Source of the DNA: Oenanthe sinensis
Lineage: Eukaryota > Streptophyta > Magnoliopsida > Apiales > Apiaceae
Direction: 5' to 3'
Length of the DNA: 64,000 nt
NCBI GenBank assembly: GCA_028671895.1
Contig: JAPMAC010000231.1
Span: 12,984,001-13,048,000, forward strand
In this document: in pieces, positions 1-13,002 of the stretch
How the letters are laid out: every line of letters starts with the position of its first letter
Numbering within the stretch: position 1 is the first letter of the stretch
The notes under the pieces: model-generated
Database searches by the model: none
Told to the model about the DNA's origin: nothing
Seen by the model: only the letters and a program-made list of their open reading frames with translations
Made by a program: the position numbers and the translations under genes

Positions 1-701
1 TGGGTTTTAAGTGTGACCACTGGTATCCTCCATCTACCTGGGAAATGAACAATTTAAGATGACAATTTGAAGTATTTGGTTCAAGGAAAAATTGAGGATC
101 TCTTCATGATGTGATCATGATCGTCGTAAATTTCCTAAAACAAAATATTAAGTTTTACTCGGATGCTTTCCAATGAATGAACACTCATCGAATCCTAGAT
201 CGATTAGGGGAAAGACTGTCAGTGGCAGGGGACTCCTATCTATCGTGGTGAGATGCGACGAATATAAACGGTTATATTCGGCCGTTGTATCATTGGGTCA
301 AACTTAACTGAGTCATCATAATAAGGTGAAAGTAAACGGTTATATTCAACCATTATGAACTTAGAAGCATAGAGTTTGGTTAAAAATCTATTAGATAGAT
401 AAGATCAATCGTTGCTCACCAAACTATCCAAGAATTATATATGATATAATTGACAAATGTTGTCTACCTAAATAATCATTCTTAAGGACTTCTAGTGGTT
501 GACTTAAGACATGACGAAATATGGATCTTGGCTCACTAGAAAGAATTATGGGATATACTTTCCAAATTAATAGTAAGGGCTATTGATTTGATAAAAATAG
601 TGGGAGATATATTATGAATGTATCATAATCATTTGAACATAATAAATAACTCAGACAATCTAATGTTTATTTTGTGCTATTATCATTGTAGATACCAAGT
701 A

Positions 702-3700
702 ATGACAAACAACACAAACACACTATCCGTACGATCTGTCCTTGAGAAGGATAAGCTGACAGGAGGAAACAACTTCCTAGACTGGAAAGGAATTTGAGGA
801 TTGTCCTCAGGCAGGAGCGCAAGCTTCATGTCATTGATATTCCTCCGGCAGGTCCCCTTCCTGAGGGCGCTACTGTTGAGGAACGAGCGGCCCATACAAA
901 GGATGAGAATGATGCAACTGATGTTGCATGTCTTATGTTGGCAACTATGTGTGCTGAGCTTCAAAGACAACATGTGCATATGGATGCATATACTATCTAT
1001 GAGCACTTGCAAAGCATGTTTGCAAGCCAAACTCGTCAAGAAAGGTTCAACACGAGTAAGTCACTCTTTAATTGCAAACAAGGGGCAAGTGAACCAGTTG
1101 GCCCACATGTTCTGAAGATGATTGGTTACATTGAGTATCTTGATACTTTGGGTTTCCCGATTGGTCCGAAAACTGGTATTGACCTAATCTTGAATTCTTT
1201 GAACAACAAATTCACTCAGTTTGTTATGAACTACAATATGAATGAATTTGACAAAACACCTACTGAATTGTTGGCTATGTTGAGAACATATGAGACCAAC
1301 GTGAAGACGGCTGAACCTGCTCCCATACTGATGGTGGGCAATAAAGGTAAGGCCAAAGGGAAAGGCAAGTGGAAGGGTAAGAAGAAGACAGGTTCTGATT
1401 CTACACCCAAGCCAAAGTCAGGTCCTAAACAGGCTTTAAAGCCTAAAGGTGGGGTCGTTAAGGGTGAATGTCACTACTGTAAGAAAACTGGTCACTGGAA
1501 GAGAAACTGTTCAGTTTACTTGGAGGATCTGAAGAGGAAGAGGGCTGAGCAAGCTTCTACTTCAGGTATATATGTTATAGAAGTCAATCTGTCTATTTCT
1601 ACATCTTGGGTATTGGATACTAGATGTGCTTCTCACATTTGTATAAATGTGCAGGAAATGCAGAGAAGTAGGACATTGGTTAAAGGAGAAATGGACCTAC
1701 AAGTTGCCAATGGAGCAAGAGTTGCTGCTTTAGATGTAGGAACATATTATTTATCTTTGCCCTCTGGGCTAGTTTTAGAACTGGAAAATTGTTATTACGT
1801 GCCTGCGATTCGCAGAAACATTATTTCTGTTTCTTGTTTGGACAAGAAAGGTTTTTCGTTTACAATAAAGAACAACAGTTGCTCTTTTGCTTTGAATGAT
1901 TTAACCTATGGTGTTGCGCGTTTGTTTAATGGTTTATATGTTCTTGACTTAGATAATCCTGTCTGTAATATAGAAAACAAACGACTTAAAGTTAATGACT
2001 CAAATCAAACATACCTCTGGCATTGTCGTCTAGGCCATATAAATGAGAAACGCATATCCAAATTACATAAGGATGGATATTTGGATAAGTTTGATTTTGA
2101 ATCATACCAAGAATGCGAATCTTGTTTGCTTGGTAAAATGACTAAAGCCCCTTTCACTGGTAAGGGTCAAAGGGCCACTGAACGTCTGGAGCTAATACAT
2201 AGTGATGTATGTGGCCCAATGCGTGTGATGGCTAGAGGAGGCTACTACTACTTCATAACATTTACTGATGATTTCAGTAGATATGGATATGTATATCTTA
2301 TGAAGAATAAATCCGATTCTTTTGAAAAGTTCAAAGAATACAAGGCTGAAGTAGAGAAGCAAATTGGCGGAGGTGCAAGTATTAAAATCTTACGATCTGA
2401 TCGTGGAGGGGAATACTTGAGCACAGAATTTAAAGATTATTTAAAGGAGTGTGGTATTGTATCACAACTCACTTCGCCAGGTACACCTCAATGGAATGGA
2501 GTTTCAGAGAGGAGAAATCGCACCTTGTTGGACATGGTGCGATCGATGATGAGTCATGCAGATCTTCCAATTAGTTTTTGGGGTTACGCTCTAGAAACAG
2601 CGGCTTTCACACTTAACCGTGTTCCTACTAAGAAGGTTCAAAAGACTCCATATGAGATATGGGAGAAGAAACGGTCAGGCATGAACTTTATGAAAGTTTG
2701 GGGATGCAAGGCATTTGTGAAACGTCAAGTATCTGACAAGCTTGGACCTAAATCTGAAGAGTGCAATTTTGTGGGATATCCTAAAGAAACAAAGGCGTAT
2801 TATTTTTATAGTCCTTCTGAGCAGAAGGTGTTTATTGCTCGAGACGCTGTTTTCATGGAAAGAGATTTTGTTTCCAAAAGAAACAGTGGGAGAACTATAG
2901 ACCTCGATGAAGATCGAGAACCACAAAATAGCATTGAACCTGAAGTGGAACAGGAGCAGGATAATGATAATGCTCAACAAACACAGGTTGTTCGTAGAAC
3001 TGGTAGAATTCGCCATGAGCCAGAGAGATATGGATTTCTCTTGACTCAATGTGGTGATTTGATGCTCATAGATGAAGATGAGCCTCTCACATACCAAGAT
3101 GCTATGAACAGTCCAGACTCTAAGAGATGGCTAGAAGCCATGAAATCTGAGATGGATTCCATGTACGAAAACCGAGTATGGACTTTGGTTGATCCACCTG
3201 AAGGGGTAAAACCCATAGGGTGCAAATGGGTTTTCAAGAAGAAAACTGACATGGATGAAAATGTTCAGACCTATAAAGCAAGGCTGGTTGCAAAAGGTTT
3301 CAGACAAATTCATGGTATTGACTATGATGAGACTTTCTCACCAGTGGCTATGGTCAAGTCCATAAGGATTTTGCTTGCTATTGCAGCATTCCATGATTAT
3401 GAAATCTGGCAAATGGATGTCAAAACAGCCTTCCTTAACGGAATCCTTGAAGAGGATGTGGATGTGTACATGACACAACCTGAAGGTTTTGTCGATCCAA
3501 GGAATGTTAGCATGGTATGTAAATTATGTCGATCCATTTATGGATTGAAGCAAGCCTCTAGGAGATGGAATATCCGTTTTGATGAAACAGTCAAAGAGTA
3601 TGGCTTTGTTCAAAACGAAGATGAACCTTGTGTTTACAAGAAGGTTAGTGGGAGCCATGTGGCATTCATAGTACTATATGTTGATGACATACTACTAATG

Positions 3701-4660
3701 GGGAATGACATACCTTCTCTCAAGGCTGTTAAGATTTGGTTAGGGAGCAACTTCTCTATGAAAGACTTAGGAGAAGCATCCTACATTCTAGGAATGAGGA
3801 TCTATAGGGATAGATCTAGAAGGATGATCGGTCTAAGTCAGAGTACATACATCGATAAGGTTTTGCATCGTTTTGGTATGCAAAATGCAAAAAGGGGATA
3901 TGTCCCCTTGTCTCAAGGGATAACGATCTCTAAAGATCAGTGTCCGAAATCATTGGATGACAAGGACCGCATGAGTAAGGTTTCATATGCCTCAGCAATT
4001 GGATCCATCATGTATGCGATGGTATGTACTCGCCCAGATGTTTCGTATGCTTTAAGCATGACGAGCAGATACCAATCTAATCCAGGTGAAGGTCACTGGA
4101 CGGCTGTCAAGAATATTCTAAAGTACTTGAAAAGGACTAAAGATTCATTCTTGGTGTATGGAGGAGAGGAAAAACTGGTTGTAAAAGGTTACACCGATGC
4201 AAGTTTTCAAACAGACAGGGATGATACTGTATCACAGTCTGGTTTTGTGTTTTGTCTAAACGGAGGTGCTGTAAGTTGGAAGAGTTCAAAACAAGAAACA
4301 GTAGCTGATTCTACAATGGAGGCTGAGTACATTGCAGCTTGTGAAGCGGCTAAGGAAGCTGTTTGGATTCGAAAATTCATTACTGATTTGGGAGTGGTTC
4401 CATCGATCGCAGATCCCATTGATCTATACTGCGATAATAATGGAGCCATTGCACAGGCTAAAGAACCTAGAGCTCACTCCCGAACCAAACACATACTCAG
4501 GAGATATCACCTCATTCGAGAGATTAATGAAAGGGATGACATACACATATGTAAAGTGCACACAAATGATAACATTGCAGACCCACTGACCAAAGGCTTG
4601 TCGCAGAAGAAGCACGACGGTCACACTAGTTCCATGGGTATTAGATACATGGGTGATTGA
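702..4660 (+). pseudogene. gag-pol polyprotein of family A copia element, one frameshift
   Basis: The start ATG at 702 aligns with the gag start of the nested relative at 13697. After 28 codons the frame breaks: at 786-787 one base is missing relative to that relative, and reading resumes as a 1288-codon frame from 794. Domains by residue of the long frame: UBN2-type gag about 1-165; CX2CX4HX4C zinc knuckle from 226; protease at 275-277, reading DTR where DTG is expected; integrase zinc site near 410 and catalytic core about 465-575 with the D, D and E motifs visible; reverse transcriptase about 810-1060 with YVDD near 962; RNase H about 1135-1270. All of pol is otherwise open, so decay is recent. 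The G-to-R change in the protease would be expected to abolish polyprotein processing. Confidence 0.92.
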
Positions 4661-4670
4661 CTCTAGTGCA

Positions 4671-4680
4671 AGTGGGAGAT
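4671..4680 (+). other. Polypurine tract of family A element
   Basis: The purine run AGTGGGAGAT directly abuts the TGTTGG start of the 3' LTR, the normal site for priming plus-strand DNA synthesis. Confidence 0.8.
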
Positions 4681-6231
4681 TGTTGGTGTAGGTGCCCTAG
4701 AGGCAATACAATGTTTATTTTGATAAACCTTTATGTCAATTGATTATTCAATAAACATATTTATTATGACTTTAATTACTGCGATATATTTGTTAGCATA
4801 ATAAATGTCCTTAGAATCATGATACACATTGTATAGTTTAGTACATGACTTGAACTTGAGATTATATAATATATCATATTCTTAAATGTCCCTAGTCGAG
4901 TGTTATTATTATAGGACAATAATAATACATAAATAGACTAGTATGTTGTTTGACTGATAACCACATCTCATTGGTTATAAGTATGGGGATACTAAAGTCA
5001 ATACATAGGTACATGTAGGAGTACATGATACTAGACAGACCCACAGTGAGATTCTTCATGTTTAATAAAGTCATAAGAAAGACTCACAGTGATAATGGTG
5101 TAATGATCCTTTGACTTGAGATCATTATATTTCTATACGAGGATTAATATACTTTGACTACATTAAAAGTTACCTTTGACCGGGTGATGATAAAAGTGGA
5201 CATCGGGTATATCATGAGTCGTATGAGAAATATGAATGATAGATAAAGGATTTAACCCTTCTATAATTAGGAGAGATATTATTGGCCTCTTGATTGAGTG
5301 AGACTATAAAATGCATGGCCGTGCTCAAATAATGATTTGTTTTCATAGTCTACTCATGGATCAAGTAAACCCGGATTAAATGTTGAAGAGGATGACTAAA
5401 TACATGCCTCGAGTTTAATCTATAATATATATGGTTAAAGGGATTATATTACACTGAAACATTATTCACGAAAGGTTTTATCGAATCACGATTTAATTAT
5501 TATTTAATTGGGTAGCAATGATGTATTACTAGATACCGCTCATTGTTTATAATTTTATTGGAGAATAAAATTATTGCTAATTAAATAATAGCCTATAGGG
5601 TCACACACATAGAGTACTTAAAGGAATAATTAATTTAAATTATAGATTTAAATTAATTGATGATCATTTGAATTTTATTATATTAATTAAGTGAGACTTA
5701 ATTAATTAAAATAATATAAATTCGAATTCGAATTTGAATTCTGCACTTAATAATTAAGTGTGACTTAGTTATTAATTAAATAATAAAATTCGGTTTTATT
5801 ATCCTAAACCTACATGGGTTAGGCTTTGCTGTTATAGGTTGCTATTATGGGCCTATTAACCAACCATTATAAATAGATAATGTAGGGTTAATAGGTATTA
5901 AGTTTTTTAAGAAAAACGAACCCTAGCAGCAGAAAAAGGCAGAGGCAGATTTCGAAATCATCTAGAGGAGGCTAGTACCTCCGTTCCATAATCAAGATCG
6001 TGAGACGTTCTTGAAGGTGCTCGTGTGGATACCATAGAGGTGTTTTCAAGAGGAAGGCACAAGTCGTGAAAGCTAGGATCTCCGTTGAGTTCGTAGTAGT
6101 CAAGACCAAACAAAGGTATGATTCCGTTTCACAATAATCAGTCCATGATTATACATGATCCTGCGTTAGGGTTCCGAAATTTTGTTATATTTACGTTTAA
6201 TCCGCTACGTTTTATGCCTCGGAACCCAACA
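4681..6231 (+). repeat. 3' LTR of family A element (1551 bp)
   Basis: Begins TGTTGG and ends CCAACA, perfect 6-bp terminal inverted repeats. The reverse complement of 38097-39646 is a close copy (1550 bp, about 95% alike by eye), which fixes both ends independently. Small open frames inside it on either strand look like chance. Confidence 0.92.
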
Positions 6232-6273
6232 GATATTGTATTCAACCCCCTTCTACAATATCAGGGACCAACA
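6232..6273 (+). repeat. Terminal remnant of a sirevirus-type LTR
   Basis: The 42 bases after the family A LTR contain TATTCAACCCCC and end in GGGACCAACA. Other LTR ends in this window have the same form (33396, 42577, 62176 on plus; 8254, 24508 and 35353 on minus). Family A therefore seems to have inserted into an older LTR whose remainder lies left of the window. Confidence 0.6.
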
Positions 6274-8253
6274 GAAATCAATTGGGATTGTTTGATTATA
6301 TGTGCAAGTGTTAGTATAAATGTGTTAGAGTTGCTTGGGTTGCATTTGAGTAGTTTAAAAATTGGAAAATGTTGAGTGTACAAACATTGTAATGGTCATT
6401 TTTTTTCTGACCATAACTGACCTGGGAACCCAAAGGGGGTTACCCTGCATTCCTAGACCAGTTCTAGACATGGTTACGTAGAGGACAGTCTCTAGATCAT
6501 TTACGCATAAAATTCATGTCAATCGAAGTTACGAGTGAAAAGTTATGAATTAATTAGTAACGTTAGCGCAGAATCTTAAAAATATGTTTTTACCTGAATT
6601 GGAAGCTATGATCACACTAGCTAGGCTACTCCATAAAATCTGAAACTTTTATTTAAAATATTAGGGATATATAGGATTACCTAAGAAGATGTTTCAGATT
6701 AAAATGTTTAAAATCCGATTTACGAAAATTGTTTGAGTTAAGTAGATGCAAGTAAGAACCCTTGTAGAACTTGCTTGTTTGGACCTTAATTAAATTACAT
6801 CATGAGTAAGGTTTCGAGACTAGATTAAAAAGCGAACCTTTAACGAAAGTTGTTAAGAATGATTATGAAATCATAACTAGCTAAAGAACCGGGCTAAAAC
6901 TCATTAGCAAGATATGCTAATGGGCATTAATGAGTAGGCATAAGTAGAGTTAAAAGCTCGTATAACTGACCATAACTTATGTTTTTGTGTCATAGCAACT
7001 CGTAGCACGCAAAGACCACCCACCCACCGCACCAACTGCGCCGAATAAGCCACAGCTCTATTCCCGACTCAAATCAGGCAAGTTTCTTAAACTCTTGACT
7101 TTATAACAATTTATTGGTTATAAGGCTCTGCTATGTTTGAATTTCTGTACCAGTTAGAACTATTGTATTTTCTACATAGTTCGTTCGCGACTCTGAACTT
7201 CTCAAAAAGTTAGAAGACGCATACTATTAATTTCGTATACCTGAATCAAGTGTCGAGTACACCTTTTGTACTCGATATTTGACCGAGAGTAGTCTATTAC
7301 TTCTCGACTGTTAATCGATATTATTCAGGGATCTTTCCCTATAATATATATTTTTGATGATTAATTGATGAGATATAGGGATTAATTAAGATTGATTAAT
7401 ATCCCTTTAATATTTTAAATAATATATAGTGTTGATTAAAAATTATTTAAAGAGTATATATAGTATTTAAATATTGACTAAGTACTTGCAGTTCTTTGTG
7501 AATTATTTAAATATTATTTAATATCTATTAAATATTATTTAAATATTTTGGGTACTTTAAATCATTTAAATATTAAATAATCTTGATTAAATAATATTTA
7601 AATATTTTGACTCTTTTAAAATTAATTAAATATTTAATCATATATCCTTATATATTCTTTATCAATAGTTAAGGATTATTTGAGGCTTCTAAATTAGTAA
7701 TTAAATATTATCTGATCTTTAAAAATATTCTGGAGCTATCCAAAATTCTTTGAATATTATTTTCAATTAAATAAATAATTTCTGAGCTATGCCTCAAATA
7801 TTCCGTAATTATTTTTGAGTCGATAACTCCACATTAAGGAAGGAATATTCAAATTTGACATTTTTCCCATATATACTTGTGTCATTACAGGCCAATATTT
7901 GGCTCTATTAATTATTCTTCGCTAAATTATTTTATTCCCTTATAGCGACTCCCCTGTCGTGTTCTTGAATCTTCTTAATTTAATTATTTCTATCTTATTC
8001 ATTAATTGACGAAGAGTAAACTCACATACTCCGAAATTACTTTCACCTCATTTCAGAAGCAAATCTATTATCTGATGTTGAAATCCTAGAAAGGATTGTT
8101 GTTATTCTGGAAGATTGGATTAAATTCCCTTCCAGACTTGTTGATTTTAATATATTCTAATAGGGACTAGAGATATAAGTGTAAGAGGCTTGTGTGCGGC
8201 ACAGTCCATCATAGCATAAGAGGCCGAGGGATGCATAGTCCAACATTTAAAGG
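6274..8253. other. Gene-free stretch, possible old gypsy LTR (left part)
   Basis: No reading frame of note. The sequence is AT-rich from about 7340, with many ATTTAAATATT-like blocks. With the 17.7-kb insertion removed, this stretch joins 25959-26805, which ends in GTGTCACA and has the look of a plant Ty3/gypsy LTR. The match is by general resemblance only; the left edge was not found. Confidence 0.3.
8249..8253. repeat. Target site duplication AAAGG (left)
   Basis: Identical to 25954-25958 on the other side of the 17.7-kb element; it fixes both outer LTR boundaries. Confidence 0.9.
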
Positions 8254-9690
8254 TGTTGGGTCCCGGAGATCGTAGAGGGGGGGTGAATACGATTCCCAAA
8301 TTAAAATTATGACTATTAATTATTTTTGGGACAACATGAAAATTAATTTGGTTCAAACCCGGTTACTGTTCATCATCTTCTTCAACGTTAAGAACACCAT
8401 TAAAATAACTAAGATAATGAACGGTAAATCATCCAAAACACACAACACAACAAGATCCAAGAATATAACTTTATATTCATTGAAGTGGGGTAGATGCTAC
8501 AAACAAGTTCAAGAACATAAGCTCAAGAACACAATAAAGAAGTGATTTTGTCTCCTCTAAAACTATTACATTTTGTAGATCTAGGAGACAAAAATCAACC
8601 TTATCTTCTATACAAGATTTAACAAGTGTTTTCAATAGAAGAATAAAGAAGTGGTATGATAAAGAAAATCATGGCTACAAATATATTCAAGATCTAGTTT
8701 GGCCATGGGGGAGAGAATAATTTTTCTCTCTCTCCCCTTTTCTTTTCTCATCTGGATGCACACCCCGAAGATAAAGACTTGGGTTCTTTTTTTATATTGA
8801 AAAAGTTGTTGCTTTTTGCTTTTTTTGCTTTTCCACTCAAATCATATCTTCAAAGTCATGTGTCAAGCATGCCTTTGGAAATATTTAATGTAAAAGTAAT
8901 ATTTAATAAATATATAAAATATAAATAAAGAATATCTTTATTTATAAAATATATAAATAAATACTTTATTTAATTAAATTAAATATTTCCATTCCACTCT
9001 TCAATTTGTGTAGACTTCCTTATCCAAATACTTGGCCCCGTATACGTGACTCCACCACGTCCAAGTATTTGGCCTTCTAATCTGTGAAGCTTTAGTAAGA
9101 TCCAATCAGGTTGTGCCGTCTGTCCCTTATCCATTAGGCTGACATTTCTCCAACACTGATTTACCACCTTTGTTGATCCTCCACATGACTCAAGAAAACC
9201 AACAACTTTAGAATGATTAAAACCATATTAACCGACGAGAGCTTGCCTCCAATGTCCTGATACTTGATGCAACGGTCTGGTTCATAAGTGACTAGTCATG
9301 ATAGGGGCTCTTGATTCCGAACATGATTCCACATTCTTCTTTGCAAACCTTACTTGTAGCTTCGATTATAATGCACTAAAATCTTCATAGACTAAGATAA
9401 TCTTCTGTAGCTTCCACATCCTGGAATAGATGTCAACATCTTTTATTCTCCACTGAGGCCTGAACATGTTAATGAACTTCTTCCAGTGAGCTTCAAGTCT
9501 GTAGATGATCCTTTGATACTTTGTCTTAACTGAACTCTGTGATCCAAGATTTCTGTGCACCTGCATATTATTACATGTCCTGTTCTATTGTTGAGTTATC
9601 ATCAACCATTACATAGAGATTACATTTAGCATTTCTAGTACATATGAATGTGCAGTGAGTTACTTCTCTTCACTCTTATCTCCCCTTTCA
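8254..9690 (-). repeat. 3' LTR of the 17.7-kb element (1437 bp)
   Basis: Plus-strand ends are TGTTGGG and CTTTCA. On the minus strand it starts TGAAAG and ends GACCCAACA, with a C-rich CACCCCCC block near its end as in the other sirevirus LTRs here. It matches 24508-25953 almost throughout. Small frames inside it (for example 8309-8545) occur in both copies and are not genes. Confidence 0.9.
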
Positions 9691-11569
9691 ATCTCCCCCT
9701 ATTTGGTTGATATGGAATAACAATCAAATACTATTTCCTTTTACAATCTCCCCCAAAAGCAATTAAATAAAATTAACTACTAGAGGATAACTCAACTAAC
9801 ATACAAGAAACAATTAAAGTACTGGACATGAAAATAATATACAAAAGGTTCTGGAAAGATATAATCAGTTAAATCCAGATTTCCCGAGTTGCTGAAAATG
9901 AATGATGAATTTCTGAATTTCATTTTCCTTTAGCTTCCTCCACTTCAATGTTCTTCAAAGATGGGGTTCTTTCAATAAAGAAACAAATCATTAGTAAAGA
10001 CTTCTGAACAATCATTCTTGTTCATCTTGCAATTCGAACTAGAACATACAGCTCTCTATGTTCCCCATAAGAGGTCAAATCATTCTCCCCTTAAGGTTGT
10101 TCTCTCTTTGAATGAAAGTCACTTCCTCTTTTTCTTCATAATGTTCTATTTCCAGGAAACATATTTTTCTTTCTTCCCGGCACTACTCCACTGACTTCAT
10201 CTATCACTGAAACAAGAAATAGAACACACTTGGACACTTCTCATATGCCCCTTGAAAATCTCCTTCGCATTCTTCTTTACCCAGAAAACTTCTACTTAGC
10301 AAAAACTCCCTCTGAGTTGATACTCTTCAAAGAAATCTTCATTTTCATTCATTGATCGTGCTAGAAAGAATTCTTCTGCCGAACCTCTCCTAAGAATGTT
10401 TCAAGGACAGATCTTCAAACAAATAGAGAAAAATCCCTTAGATATCTTTTCAGAATAAGATATAGCATTGCAAACCAAGATGTTAAGTTTCTCCATAACT
10501 TCTCCCCCTTAGTACGACAAGTAACTTCTTCTCAATTGACAAAAAGTAACTTCTCCACTTCAGACGAAAAATTAGTTAAGTCTACAACACCTTTAGGGAT
10601 TAGGCTCCAACCAATTACTAAGAAACTCCCCCTTAGTAATTTCTCCCTTGCATCACTAAGGTTTCAATTTTATCTAATTCTCCCCCTTAGTTCATGCAAG
10701 CTCCAATCCACCCTTGTGTCTTTAGATATCCTCTAAGTAACCTCCACAAGATAGGATTGACAGATCTCATTTCTTGTATCACCAAATTATCCCCCTTAGT
10801 TGAGAATATCCTTTAAAACAATAAAAGTATCATCAACATCCAATCGAATAAGAAACTCTCCTCCAATTGAACATAAAATCCTCATTAGGCCTAAAAATTA
10901 ATGTCTCCCCCTTTGAGATTGAGAACAACATGAATTAATAGACCCAAAGGTAATAGTTTGTACAGTCCCACTAAGCTTCAGCTAGACTCTTCTTCAGCTT
11001 GTCTTCCAGAAAAGAATCTCTTCAACATTTCAGAGGTGGAAAATTCAGTAACAGGATTCAAGCATTGTAGCAAGGTTAATGTTTGGTCTATGGTTTCCTC
11101 ACTTCTACTACGTTCTTTTGGCGTTTACACTTTCAAGCGTAAGTGTTTCATTCATTTCTCTCCCAATTTCTCTCACTCAAGAGTATCACTCATTCACTTG
11201 ACTCAAGTGTTTCTCTCCCCTACTTGCACTCAAGTGTTTCTCTCCCTTACTTGCACTCATTCACTTGTACCTGCAAGTAAATCCATGCTAGTCTCACCAA
11301 GATATTATGGATCGTTGACTGTAGCATGTTGTCGATCACTAAAGATCTAGGTTCTGAGATGGAATCTCAGACAGGGTTTCAGTTAGGCCATCACCCAACT
11401 CACCATGATTAAATCCATGCACACGTGGCTCGTCGTCGGGGAATAACCCTTCTGAAATTGGAATCTCCTCCATTCCAGGAGTGACTGAAATCCCAACACC
11501 CTGATCCTCAAAAGACTCATCAAATTGGTAAACCAACTGAATCATAGTCTACGAGTTGTTGCTCAGCTA
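9691..11569 (-). other. 3' internal region with multiplied polypurine tracts
   Basis: No intact gene. On the minus strand, runs of the form CTAAGGGGGAG recur. In plus coordinates the C-rich complements lie near 9691-9700 (the tract next to the LTR), 9746-9754, 10084-10094, 10500-10512, 10625-10636, 10679-10690, 10789-10800 and 10904-10913. Such multiplication is known from the 3' region of sireviruses. The right part of this region carries the decayed frame described at 11339-11545. Confidence 0.7.
11339..11545 (-). pseudogene. Decayed reading frame with a VHGF-type motif
   Basis: A 68-codon frame on the element's sense strand, acidic and serine-poor, containing EPRVHGFNHGELGD. This resembles two motif copies at 17106-17240, which would be only a few dozen bases upstream if the nested element at 11575-17100 were removed. 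The two pieces are not in one frame now, so the protein is broken. I do not recognise the family; by position it could be what remains of an env-like or accessory sirevirus frame. Confidence 0.4.
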
Positions 11570-11574
11570 CTTTC
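11570..11574. repeat. Target site duplication CTTTC (left)
   Basis: Identical to 17101-17105; fixes the ends of the nested element. Confidence 0.9.
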
Positions 11575-13002
11575 TGAAGGGTTTCGTGCATGAAAACGCA
11601 GCGGAATTAACGTAAAAACAAAAAAAAATCGAAACCCAATCGCAGGATCCATGTATAACGTTGGATGATTATGGTGAAGAAGTATGTACCTTAACAAAGC
11701 TTTCGTATGTTGTTTAATGGAGGTCCAGAAAGATGAATCACAGCAGTCCTTTGTTGCAAAGATTTGCTCTCTAAAGAAGTCCACACGAACGCCCGATCGT
11801 CCTACGATCACCGGAGTCGGTACTAGCCGAATTGGTTGCCACTCTCTCTCTCTCTTTCTCTAGCCTCTCTTGATGTTGAGCAGCTAGGGTTTTTCTCTAA
11901 AAACGAAATTTGATGATTTTAAACCCTAATACTATACATCATTATGTATATATAGGGGAGAGAGAGATTTTGGGCCTAACCCTAATCCATGTGGTTTCCA
12001 AAACCCATTATGACTTTGGGTTATTATTATTATTAAATCTGAATTCTAATATAATTAATCAAGTCCCACTTAATTAATTCAATAATTAAATTCGAATAAT
12101 AATAATACTTATTAAATCCGAATTCTAATATAATTAATCAAGTCCCACTTAATTAATTCAATAATTAAATTCGAATAAACAATAATATATTTAAATTCGT
12201 AATTTAAATAAACCTCCGTTTTGACGTTTTTTGTGTGTGACCCTTTAGGTTATTATTACGTTGGCAATAATTTTATTATCTAATAATAAAATTATAAACA
12301 ATGAGCGGCATCTAGTAATACATCATTGCTACCCAAGTAACAATAATAATTGGTGATTCAATTAAACCTTTCGTGAATAATGTTCCATGTAATATAATCC
12401 CTTTAACCTTATATTATATATCAAACTCGAGGCATGTATAGTGTCTTCCTCTTCAACGTTTAATCTCGGTTTCCTTAATCAATAAGTAGACTATTTAAAC
12501 AAATCAATATTTGAGCATGACCATGCATTTCATAGTCTCACTCAATCAAGAGGCCAATAATATCACTCCTAGAATTGGAGGGTTAAATCCTATATCTATC
12601 ATTCATATTCCTCATACGATTCATAGCATACCCAATGTACACCTTTATCATTACCCGGTTAAAGGTAACTTTGAGTGTAATCAAAGTATATTAATTCTCG
12701 TATAGAAATATAATGATTTCAAGTCAGAGGATCATTACATCATTATCACAGTGAGATTTCTTATGACACTTATTAACATGTAGAATCTCACGGCGGGTCT
12801 TTCCAGTGTCATGTATTGATACGTACACTTATGTTTTTGATTTTAGTATCACCATACCTATGACCAATGAGATGTGGTCATCCATCAACAAACATACTAG
12901 TCTTATTGCATTATTATTGTCCTTAAATAATAATACTTGACTCGGGAATTTTAGGAATAAAATACTATGCATATAATCTCATTTTTAAGTCACATACTTA
13001 AA
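11575..13002 (-). repeat. Truncated 3' LTR of nested element
   Basis: About 98% alike by eye to 15509-16930 but stops within a few bases of 13002, where sequence changes to gag. A tandem duplication of a roughly 80-bp AT-rich block (about 12020-12180) is present in both LTR copies. Confidence 0.88.

Larger units (their letters stand above)
1..6231 (+). mobile_element. Ty1/copia element, family A, 5' LTR outside window
   Basis: The window opens inside the untranslated leader of a copia retrotransposon. Leader (1-701), gag-pol (702-4660), polypurine tract (4671-4680) and 3' LTR (4681-6231) follow in the expected order. The leader matches, in reverse complement, the leader of the nested element ending near 14400, where the match continues about 1.1 kb further to a primer binding site and LTR; so the missing 5' LTR should lie roughly 1.1 kb before this window. 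The domain order protease, integrase, reverse transcriptase, RNase H defines copia. The element sits in the end of a sirevirus-type LTR (6232-6273). A frameshift in gag and a changed protease motif suggest it is not autonomous. Confidence 0.93.
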
